Shown here piece after piece: positions 1-7,286 of a stretch of 32,845 nt of DNA (position 1 is the first letter of the stretch; every line of letters starts with the position of its first letter). The notes under the pieces were generated by a model. The model did not search any database. It had not been told where the DNA came from and saw only the letters and a program-made list of their open reading frames with translations. Source of the stretch: Acidobacteriaceae bacterium (GTDB taxonomy: Bacteria; Acidobacteriota; Terriglobia; Terriglobales; Acidobacteriaceae); NCBI GenBank assembly GCA_030039035.1, contig JASHQQ010000090.1, forward strand, positions 1 to 32,845, in the 5' to 3' direction. The position numbers were made by a program, and so were the translations under genes.

Positions 1-1095
1 TTCGCCGCGGCCACCGAAAAAGAAATGGGCTACGCGCCGGCAAGCGAGAAGGACTTCCGCAAAATCCTCGAGCAGAAAAACGTCGACGCCATCACCATCG
101 CCACGCCCGACCACTGGCACACGCCGATGGCGATTCTCGGCCTTGAGGCGGGCAAGCACGTCTACGTCGAAAAGCCCTGCAGCCACAATCCGGCCGAAGG
201 CGCATTGCTGGTGCGCGCGCAGCAGAAGTACGGAAAGCTGGTGCAGATGGGCACGCAACAGCGCTCGTCGCCGCACACCATCGAGATCGTCGACAAGATC
301 CACAACGGGCTCATCGGCCGCGCCTGTTTCGCCAAGTGCTGGTACAACAACACGCGCAAGTCGATCGGAGTGGGCAAGGAAGCGCCGGTTCCCGCGACTC
401 TGGACTGGGATCTGTGGCAGGGCCCGGCGCCGCGCCAGCCCTACAAGGACAACGTGCAGCCCTACAACTGGCACTGGTTTCGCATCTGGGGCACCGGCGA
501 GACGCTGAACAACGGCACGCATGAAGTCGACGTATGCCGCTGGGCGCTGGGCGTCGATTATCCCAACCGCGTCACGGCTTCCGGCGGACGCTATGCCTTC
601 AAGGACGACTGGCAGTTTTACGACACCATGATCACGAGCTTCGAATACGACGACAAGCTGCTCGCGTGGGAGGGCACCTGCTGCAACGGAATGCGCTACT
701 TCAACCGCGGGCGCGGATCGATCATCGAAGGCACCGAGGGAACAGTGCTGGTGGATCGCGACGGCTACGAGGTCTACGACCTGAAAGGAAAAAAGACCAC
801 CGAATTCAGGGTCCACTCGTCGGAAACCGAAACTTCCGACACCATCGGCCGCGACTCCATGACCGACGCGCATTTCGCCAACTTTATCGCCGGCATTCGC
901 ACCGGCGCGAAACTCAATGCGCCGATTGAGGTGGGCAACGTCGCCGTGACCATGCTGCAGCTATCGAATATTGCTTGGACCGTGAACCGCGAGCTGCGCC
1001 TCGACCCCACGGACGGCAAGATCCGGAACGATCACGAGGCCATGAAGATGTGGGGGCGCGAGTACGAGAAAGGCTGGGCGCCGAAGTTGGCCTGA
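1..1095 (+). CDS. Gfo/Idh/MocA family oxidoreductase, 5'-truncated
   Basis: The frame is open from the first base, so the N-terminus and most of the Rossmann nucleotide-binding half lie outside the window. What remains is typical of the Gfo/Idh/MocA NAD(P)-dependent sugar oxidoreductases. There is a TIATPDHWH strand, the VEKP motif whose lysine is the usual catalytic residue, and an MGTQQRS segment opening the C-terminal substrate-binding beta-sheet domain. The visible C-terminal domain ends normally at a TGA. A following Tat-type TIM-barrel gene 91 bp downstream suggests a functional pair acting on an oxidised (keto) sugar or inositol, which is inference. The substrate cannot be read from the sequence. 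The true start and any export signal are not visible, although related proteins in this phylum often carry a Tat signal. Confidence 0.9.
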   Translation, partial: FAAATEKEMGYAPASEKDFRKILEQKNVDAITIATPDHWHTPMAILGLEAGKHVYVEKPCSHNPAEGALLVRAQQKYGKLVQMGTQQRSSPHTIEIVDKIHNGLIGRACFAKCWYNNTRKSIGVGKEAPVPATLDWDLWQGPAPRQPYKDNVQPYNWHWFRIWGTGETLNNGTHEVDVCRWALGVDYPNRVTASGGRYAFKDDWQFYDTMITSFEYDDKLLAWEGTCCNGMRYFNRGRGSIIEGTEGTVLVDRDGYEVYDLKGKKTTEFRVHSSETETSDTIGRDSMTDAHFANFIAGIRTGAKLNAPIEVGNVAVTMLQLSNIAWTVNRELRLDPTDGKIRNDHEAMKMWGREYEKGWAPKLA

Positions 1096-1118
1096 TCAGC
1101 GCCGCGAAGGGTGGGAGG

Positions 1119-1173
1119 GTACGGGCTTCAGCCCGTACATAGAGCAGGTACAGGAGTTGTCGGGCTTCAGCCC
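1119..1173. repeat. Intergenic palindromic repeat element
   Basis: Bases 1119-1138 form a perfect 8-bp stem (GTACGGGC/GCCCGTAC) around a TTCA loop. A second copy of the core CGGGCTTCAGCCC follows within 45 bp. The element fills the gap between the oxidoreductase and the next gene. It resembles the palindromic elements at 30842-30898 in design (short GC-rich arms around TTCA or GAA-type loops), and such elements recur between genes in Acidobacteriota. There is no T-tract, so it is not a standard intrinsic terminator. Confidence 0.6.
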
Positions 1174-1186
1174 CTGAGGTATCGGA

Positions 1187-2059
1187 ATGGGTAAACTCTC
1201 ACGTCGCGCCTTCGCGCAAAGCGCCGCCATTGCCGCCGCTGCGGGCGCAATTCCCGAGCCGTTGGCCGCATGGTCGCAACTTACCGAGGCCGGCGGCGCG
1301 CCGTCTCCTGTTCGTCTGGGCCTCGCCAGCTATACGTTTCGCAACTTCAGCCGCGCGCAGTTGATCGGATTCATGAAGCAACTTCGCCTGACCGGTCTGA
1401 ATGCAAAGGACGCGAAGGACCATTTGCCGATGGCGCCGGACGAAGAAGCCCAAGCCTTGGCCGACTACGCCGCGGCGGGCATCCACTTGCACGCCGCCGG
1501 CACGGTCTATTTCCCCAAGGACGAGGACGACGACATCCGCTCCAAGTTCGAGTACGCCAGGCGCGCCGGCATCCAGGTAATCGTTGCCGGCGATCCCGCG
1601 CTCGCCACGCTGCCGCGTGTCGAGAAGTTCGTTCGCGAGTACGACATTCGCTTCGCCATTCACAATCACGGGCCCGAGGACAAGGTTTTTCCTTCGCCGT
1701 TCGATGTGCTGAAAGCCGTGAAGGACATGGACCCCCGCATGGGCTGCTGCATCGACGTGGGCCACTGCGAGCGCGCCGGAACCGACGTGATCCAGGCCAT
1801 CCACGCGGCCGGACCGCGGCTCTTCAACATGCACATAAAGGACCTGGCCAGCTTTACCGAAAAGGAGAGCCAGGTCGCCGTGGGCGAAGGAAAGATGCCA
1901 ATTCGCGGCATCTTCGAGGCGCTGATCAGGATCAAGTACCCCGGCTGGGTCGACCTCGAATACGAGATCCATCCGGACGACCCGATGCCTGGCGTGATCG
2001 AGAGCTTCGCCTATATGCGCGGCGTGCTGGCCGGCATGGGTTACGCCCCTTCAACGTAG
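1187..2059 (+). CDS. Tat-exported sugar phosphate isomerase/epimerase (AP-endonuclease-2-like TIM barrel)
   Basis: A 290-residue protein of the xylose isomerase-like TIM-barrel superfamily (sugar phosphate isomerases/epimerases). The N-terminus has a twin-arginine signal (LSRRAFAQ, residues 4-11) followed by an alanine-rich hydrophobic stretch, so periplasmic action is likely. Metal-binding features expected of the family are visible: IHNHG near residue 163, CIDVGH near residue 189, NMHIKD near residue 216 and DLEYEIH near residue 255. These supply the His, Asp and Glu ligands for one divalent metal. The gene follows an oxidoreductase of the Gfo/Idh/MocA type and converges on the TonB-dependent receptor with only 14 bp between the stops. 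Such pairs act on keto-sugars or inositols in other bacteria, but the substrate here is unknown. Confidence 0.85.
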   Translation: MGKLSRRAFAQSAAIAAAAGAIPEPLAAWSQLTEAGGAPSPVRLGLASYTFRNFSRAQLIGFMKQLRLTGLNAKDAKDHLPMAPDEEAQALADYAAAGIHLHAAGTVYFPKDEDDDIRSKFEYARRAGIQVIVAGDPALATLPRVEKFVREYDIRFAIHNHGPEDKVFPSPFDVLKAVKDMDPRMGCCIDVGHCERAGTDVIQAIHAAGPRLFNMHIKDLASFTEKESQVAVGEGKMPIRGIFEALIRIKYPGWVDLEYEIHPDDPMPGVIESFAYMRGVLAGMGYAPST

Positions 2060-2073
2060 AACGTGTCCTTCCC

Positions 2074-5000
2074 TCAAAACGAGACCTTCGCCCCGAACTG
2101 GATGATGCGCGGCTGCGCCGTTCCGTAGGTGTTCGACGAAGACGACCCGGCCGAACCCGTGATCTGGCCGAATCCGGAGTCGGTGAGAATGTTATCCGGG
2201 TTGCCGAAATTCACGTTGTTGAAGGCGTTGTAAAACTCGGCGCGAAACTCCAGCGATGCGCGCTCGGCAAGTTTCGTCGTCTTGATGGCGGCCAGATCGG
2301 TGTCGAAATATCTCGGGCCGCGAAGAATATTCTTTCCCGTATCGCCAAAGGATCCGATCGCATTCGGGGCAAAGTCGTTCACGTTGAACCACTCGTTGAC
2401 TTCGGCCGCGTGGGAACGGCCGGTGCTGAGGTTGGCCTGATTGGCGCTGGCAACCGTCAGGTCGGCGCGATCGGAGCCCATGGCGCTGAAGGAGTTATCG
2501 TATCCGCTGAAAATGGTAAACGGAAAACCCGTATTCCAGTCGGCGATGGCCGTCAGCTCCCATCCGTTGACGATGCGATCCGCGGCCGCAGGCAAGTGCG
2601 CGTGCGGGAGAGTGTAGTCACCATTGATCTTGAACGTCTTGCTCAGGTCGTCGTCCGAAGGGCCGTAGTCGAAGTAGCGGCCGCAACTGCAACTGTTGGT
2701 CAAGTTGCCCGCGCCGATCGGCGCATAGTCGTCCAGCGCCTTTGCCCAGGTGAAGTTCGTGAGAAAACTGAAGCCATGGGTCTCCCGCTTCTCGAAGGTG
2801 ATCTGTGCGCCGTTGTAATTGCTGTCGACGCCGGAGTTGATCGACCCGATGGAACCGTAGTCGGGATAGACACGACGCTGCTGGGTATTGGCTTCGGTCG
2901 ATTGCCCGGGTATGTAGATGGCCGGGTTAAGCTGCAGCAATCCGTTTTCCTGGTCGCCGGTGCCATTCAGATGATGGCCGTTGTTGCCCACATAAGACAG
3001 ACGCAACATCCAGTCCTGCCCTACGCCGCGTTCGAAGGTCAGATTATAGGAGAGCACCATGGGCAAGCGGAAGTGCCGGTCGAAGATCTGGCTGAAAGAG
3101 ATATCGGTGGGAAATGTGGCGTTGGAGCCGGGATTGGTCGGGCCGAACTGCGCCGGAAAAGGATCGGCGACGCCCGCGCTGCCGTAGGGATCGGCAAACG
3201 TAACGTCGGTGAAATTGACGATGGGTGCAAAGGGAGGAATGCCGACCACGTCCTCAAAGGCCACGGTGTTCGGAGGCTCATAATAATATCCGGCGCCGCC
3301 CCGGACGCTGGTCTTTCCATCCTGGGTCATCTGGTAGGCGAATCCAGCTCTCGGGCCGAGGTTACTCGTGTTGCTGTAAATCGAAGAAGCCGGACATCCG
3401 GCGTCATGATGGCCGCCGCCGAAGATCAGATCCTGGGGCGCGTTGGGAAACCGCGTCGACTGGGCTCCGGGAACGAAACATGCCACGCGTCCCTCGCTGT
3501 CCTGGTACGGGAAGAAGGGATCCCAGCGGAATCCGCCGCTCAGGGTCAGCCGGGGGAAAGCCTTCCAGTTATCCTGGATGAAGAAGCTCTCCTTGTAACC
3601 GGTGAAATCGAGATACAGGCCGCCGCCCTGGGTGAACTCCGAAACCGCGCCCAGTTCGAAGTCGGCCAGATTGCTCCCGGTCAGATCGTTCGTGAAGGAA
3701 TAGATTCCGTTTTCCTGGTACTCGTTCCCCATGGGCAGGCGAATGCGGATGATCTCCCCTCCGAACTGCAGTTCGTTCGTGCCCCTGGTCCACGTCGCAA
3801 TCTCGCGCAACGACTGGTCGCCGCGGTCCCACACACCGTAAGGCGTGCCCGGGAGGGTAAAATCGCCGCCCACCGTAACATTGAGCACCGCGGAGTTGCC
3901 CCCGCCCAGGTTCGGCGGCTGGGCGATCATCGATCCCGCCTGCGCCATGTTGAAAGGCGCCGAAGAAAGCGTGGTTCCATTTTCGCTGTTATAGCCGAAA
4001 TAACTGTTCAGCAGGAAACCCGGCGAGATGGTATAGATATCCACGATTCCCACATTCTTCAGGACAAGGTGCTCCGCGTCTCCACGGAGCTGAAGCAGGT
4101 CCGTCGAAGGCGGGATGAAAACCGGATCGGTATAGTTATTCTGGAAGTAACGCCCGCTCAGATGATGCTTTCCCACGTTCCAGTCGATCCTGGCAAGATA
4201 CTCGTCGGTATTCTGAGTATCCGGCCCGCCATTGAAATTCAGTTCGTCGTCGGGTGCGTTGGGCGGAGGAATCCGGCTCAAGATGTAAGTTGCGATGGGG
4301 CTGACGGGAATCTTGTTGTTCAGATACGGCGCACCTGTATTGGGGTTGACGAGCTGCGTGCCCGGAAGAAGGTCCGAGAAGTCTCCGGTGCGTTCCGCCT
4401 GATCGGGAACGAAGGCGATCTGTCCGTTTTGCGCCGTGCTGAGGCGAGTGCCCTGATAACTTCCGAAATAAAAGAGCTTGTTCCTGAGGATCGGGCCTCC
4501 GATGCTGCCTCCAAACTGATTCTGGTGCAGCGGGTTTACCAGTGTGGCAAAGTAATCCCGGGCGTCCAGGGCATTGTTGCGGAGGAATTCGAAGACATCG
4601 CCCGAGATCCTGTTCGAACCCGATTTGGTAACAACATTGACCACCCCGCCGATGGCGTTGCCGTAATTGGCGCTCATGTTTCCCGTCAGCAGGTTGAATT
4701 CCTCGATGGCGTCGGGGTTGGGAAAAGGAACGTTGGTATTAATGTAGGTGTCGTTGTAGTCCACGCCGTCCATCTGGTAATTCACGCCGTTGGCGCCGGC
4801 GCCGTTCACCTTGGCGTACTGCTCGCTGGGAAAGACACCGCCTTCGCAGTTGGCCGCGCAGTAGTGCGACGTGACATCCGTCGCGCCCGGAGCCAGAAAG
4901 ACGAGTTGTTGCACATCGCGGCCGTTGAGGGGCAGCCCGATCACGTCTTTCTGATCGACCAGCGTGCCCACCGTGGGTGAATCCGTGGTGACGAGGGTTG

Positions 5001-5409
5001 CGTTGGCATTCACAACCACCTGCTGGGTCACCGCGCCCACGCCCAGCCGGATGTTCTGCGTCGCAGCCTGCCCGACCGCCAGGCTGATGCCTCTCTGGAT
5101 GTATTTGGAAAACCCGGCCATGCTCGCGTTCAGCTCATAAGTGCCCACCGGGAGGCTTGGGAAGATATACTCCCCGGCGGCGCCGGTCGTGATGGTTTGC
5201 GTGTAACCGGTCGCTTGTTCCGTCACGGTCATGGTCGCCCCCGGAACGACGCCCCCGGAAGCGTCGCTGACCACGCCGCTGAGGCGGGCCGTCGTGAATT
5301 GGGCCCTTGTCAAACTTGCGAATGCAAACAGGAACATCAATCCCAACCAGAATCCGCAGAACCTGCGCACGGCACGGGCAGCATGAAGGCATTCTGAATT
5401 CCTGTTCAT
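2074..5409 (-). CDS. TonB-dependent receptor, Oar-like, with carboxypeptidase regulatory-like N-terminal domain
   Basis: An 1111-residue outer-membrane receptor. A signal peptide ends near AQFTTA (about residue 36). It is followed by a carboxypeptidase-regulatory-like/CNA-B-type domain (residues about 40-125, with GVVSDASGGVVPGA and the GEYIFPSLPVGTYEL pattern). A plug domain follows, with PLNGRDVQQL (about residue 160) and QMDGVDYND (about 212). The long beta-barrel ends in the C-terminal phenylalanine of KVSF, as expected for BAM-assembled porins. Length and order match the Oar/CarboxypepD_reg receptors abundant in Acidobacteriota, which import large carbohydrates or peptides with TonB-ExbBD energy. 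The start is supported by a GGGAGG ribosome site 9-10 bases upstream. It is divergent from the second oxidoreductase and GH genes, suggesting uptake of the glycan those enzymes handle. The ligand is unknown. Confidence 0.93.
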   Translation of the reverse strand: MNRNSECLHAARAVRRFCGFWLGLMFLFAFASLTRAQFTTARLSGVVSDASGGVVPGATMTVTEQATGYTQTITTGAAGEYIFPSLPVGTYELNASMAGFSKYIQRGISLAVGQAATQNIRLGVGAVTQQVVVNANATLVTTDSPTVGTLVDQKDVIGLPLNGRDVQQLVFLAPGATDVTSHYCAANCEGGVFPSEQYAKVNGAGANGVNYQMDGVDYNDTYINTNVPFPNPDAIEEFNLLTGNMSANYGNAIGGVVNVVTKSGSNRISGDVFEFLRNNALDARDYFATLVNPLHQNQFGGSIGGPILRNKLFYFGSYQGTRLSTAQNGQIAFVPDQAERTGDFSDLLPGTQLVNPNTGAPYLNNKIPVSPIATYILSRIPPPNAPDDELNFNGGPDTQNTDEYLARIDWNVGKHHLSGRYFQNNYTDPVFIPPSTDLLQLRGDAEHLVLKNVGIVDIYTISPGFLLNSYFGYNSENGTTLSSAPFNMAQAGSMIAQPPNLGGGNSAVLNVTVGGDFTLPGTPYGVWDRGDQSLREIATWTRGTNELQFGGEIIRIRLPMGNEYQENGIYSFTNDLTGSNLADFELGAVSEFTQGGGLYLDFTGYKESFFIQDNWKAFPRLTLSGGFRWDPFFPYQDSEGRVACFVPGAQSTRFPNAPQDLIFGGGHHDAGCPASSIYSNTSNLGPRAGFAYQMTQDGKTSVRGGAGYYYEPPNTVAFEDVVGIPPFAPIVNFTDVTFADPYGSAGVADPFPAQFGPTNPGSNATFPTDISFSQIFDRHFRLPMVLSYNLTFERGVGQDWMLRLSYVGNNGHHLNGTGDQENGLLQLNPAIYIPGQSTEANTQQRRVYPDYGSIGSINSGVDSNYNGAQITFEKRETHGFSFLTNFTWAKALDDYAPIGAGNLTNSCSCGRYFDYGPSDDDLSKTFKINGDYTLPHAHLPAAADRIVNGWELTAIADWNTGFPFTIFSGYDNSFSAMGSDRADLTVASANQANLSTGRSHAAEVNEWFNVNDFAPNAIGSFGDTGKNILRGPRYFDTDLAAIKTTKLAERASLEFRAEFYNAFNNVNFGNPDNILTDSGFGQITGSAGSSSSNTYGTAQPRIIQFGAKVSF

Positions 5410-5821
5410 GAATTGAAATCCTCCCGCGGGGAGATGGGGCCGGATTGCGAGTTGTTACCTTTACCATCGTTGGCTTACGATTTAATTCCCGCAGGTCGCC
5501 GACTGTCAAGAACGCATCCCTGCTTGAGCAGGACCTGGACAGCGGCATGGAGAGCATTGCGCCGCATTCGTTCTCTTTGAGAAGGACGTGGTGGCTGGAA
5601 TCGCGATGAGCCGCCTGTGAGCGAACTCGACTACCATCCTGGAATCGGGGTTTTCCGAAGAGATGCGACCCGGCGGCCGCACGGATGCGCGGCCGGCTTG
5701 ACACCGATTCGGAAACCATTTTAGCCTTGCGATCTAAAAGGTAAGAATCCGAAACTTCCGTTCCGGATGCGTGGCCGAGCCAGGACGCAATTCGCCCGCT
5801 CAGCAAGAAAAGGAGGCAGCG
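5410..5821. other. Divergent intergenic control region (412 bp), no gene seen
   Basis: This gap lies between the start of the TonB-dependent receptor (leftward) and the second oxidoreductase (rightward). It should hold promoters in both directions. On the minus strand a TTGACA hexamer sits at 5504-5509, with an A/T-rich candidate -10 around 5481-5486. On the plus strand a TTGACA hexamer sits at 5698-5703, with a weak TTTAGC at 5720-5725. I see no convincing small gene, and no operator could be assigned. Confidence 0.5.
5698..5725 (+). promoter_or_regulatory. Candidate sigma70 promoter for the oxidoreductase-GH pair
   Basis: A perfect TTGACA (5698-5703) is followed after 16 bp by TTTAGC (5720-5725). 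The -35 is strong and the -10 weak. It lies about 97 bp upstream of the start codon at 5822, leaving a leader of roughly 90 nt. No experiment or second example supports it. Confidence 0.3.
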
Positions 5822-7249
5822 ATGACCGGTGAAAACCAGGGTGTGGACCGAAGAGAGTTCCTCAAGGCCGGTGGCGCGTTGCTGGCTGCCGGCAGCCTGA
5901 CGGCGCGCTCCTACGCGCGCATCGTGGGCGCCAACGATCGCATTCGCCTGGGGCAACTGGGCTGCGGAGACCGCAGCGAGGGCCACGTACACATGGCCAG
6001 GCTGGCATCGCGACAGACTCCGGTGGAGACGGTTGCAGTTTGCGATCTCTGGAGCCTGGCTCGCGAGCGGCGCGCCGCGCAGGTAAAGAAGATGTTCGGC
6101 AGCGATCCGCAGACCTACAAGTACTCCGAGGAGATGCTGGCGCGCAACGACATCGACGGCGTGATGATCGCCACCGGCGATTTTCAGCACGCCAGGCTCT
6201 GCGCCGAGGTGGTGCGGGCCGGGAAGGATTGCTACGTGGAAAAACCGTTCGCCAATGTGCTTTCCGAGGCCAAGGAAGCGCGCGATGCGGTCAAATCGTC
6301 GCGGCAGATTGTGCAGGTCGGCACGCAGCATCGCAGCCAGCCCTATCCGCTGGCCGTGCGCGACATCATCCGCTCCGGCAAGATCGGCGACATTGTGCAG
6401 ATCGAGCAGGAGTGGAATGTGAACGAAGAGCGATGGCGCTTCGTCGGCAACGACATTGGCAGCATCAACCGCGAGATGCTGCAGGACGAAAACATGGAGT
6501 GGAAGCAGTGGCTCTATGGCCGCCAGTCGCAGCTCCGCGAAGAAGACACCGACTGGAAGCGATGGCTGCTGGGCAAACCCTACCGGCCCTTCGACCCGCA
6601 CGTCTATCTCGAGTTCCGGCTCTACAAGGATTTCTCTTCGGGCATCTTCGACCAGTGGATGAGCCACGGCAGCGACCTGGTGCATCTGTGGAGCGACGAG
6701 AGCTACCCGGCAAGCGTGGTGGCCAACGGCGGAATCTTCGTGTGGAAAGACGACCGGCAGAATCCGGACACCTGCGTAGCGGCCGTCACCTATCCCAAGG
6801 GATTTCTCTACACGTACAAGACGACCTTCGGGAACAGCTATCGCAGTTTTTCGCGCATTCAGGGCCGGCTGGGCACCATTGAAAACTACGGCGGCGAAGG
6901 CGCGTCGCTTTTTGTCACGACGAAGGAAGGCGGCCGCCAGGAGTTTGATAACTGGGATTCGGGGCCGGTGTTTTCGAAAGCTCCTTTGACAATGGGGCCG
7001 GAAAACGACGAGGCAACCACGGTCGAGGTTGCGGGCGTCCCGCACAATTCGCTGGGTCCGAGCGACGACGATGTAACGCATATGATGAACTGGCTGCAGG
7101 CGATGCGCGATCGCACGCAGCCGAATGCCACGGTCGATCACGGGTTTTCGCATGCGATCGTGTGCATCATGGCGGCGCAATCGTACTGGAGCGGAAAGAG
7201 GCTCTACTGGGATCAGGAGCGGGAAGAGATTGTGGACCAGCCGGTGTGA
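5822..7249 (+). CDS. Tat-exported Gfo/Idh/MocA family oxidoreductase
   Basis: A 475-residue protein starting at an ATG with a strong AGGAGG just upstream; an upstream in-frame start at 5771 has no such site. A twin-arginine signal (DRREFLKAGG, residues 9-18) predicts folded export with its cofactor. The Rossmann domain shows RLGQLGCGDRS (about 42-52) in place of the classical GxGxxG, VAVCDLW (about 71-77) and VEKP (139-142, catalytic lysine). The substrate domain begins with VGTQHRSQPYP (about 166-176). Residues 220-255 contain an 18-residue tandem duplication (see findings). The GH gene starts 37 bp downstream, so the two are probably co-transcribed. The protein may oxidise a sugar released outside the cytoplasm. 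Family GH109 (NAD-dependent alpha-N-acetylgalactosaminidase) shares this fold and Tat export, but no GH109-specific motif could be confirmed. Confidence 0.9.
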   Translation: MTGENQGVDRREFLKAGGALLAAGSLTARSYARIVGANDRIRLGQLGCGDRSEGHVHMARLASRQTPVETVAVCDLWSLARERRAAQVKKMFGSDPQTYKYSEEMLARNDIDGVMIATGDFQHARLCAEVVRAGKDCYVEKPFANVLSEAKEARDAVKSSRQIVQVGTQHRSQPYPLAVRDIIRSGKIGDIVQIEQEWNVNEERWRFVGNDIGSINREMLQDENMEWKQWLYGRQSQLREEDTDWKRWLLGKPYRPFDPHVYLEFRLYKDFSSGIFDQWMSHGSDLVHLWSDESYPASVVANGGIFVWKDDRQNPDTCVAAVTYPKGFLYTYKTTFGNSYRSFSRIQGRLGTIENYGGEGASLFVTTKEGGRQEFDNWDSGPVFSKAPLTMGPENDEATTVEVAGVPHNSLGPSDDDVTHMMNWLQAMRDRTQPNATVDHGFSHAIVCIMAAQSYWSGKRLYWDQEREEIVDQPV

Positions 7250-7286
7250 GATGTTTCCCCGGTTACTGCAGAATTGCACCAGCGCC

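Noticed and set aside
1270-4980. 1236-codon open frame on the plus strand
   Set aside because: It is an artefact of GC-rich codon use across the isomerase gene and the opposite strand of the TonB-dependent receptor. The translation is Arg/Gly-rich without domains, whereas the receptor and isomerase have full family motifs.
5822-7249. Firm call as GH109 alpha-N-acetylgalactosaminidase
   Set aside because: Fold, Tat signal and context fit, but no GH109-specific residues could be verified by eye; kept only as a possibility.
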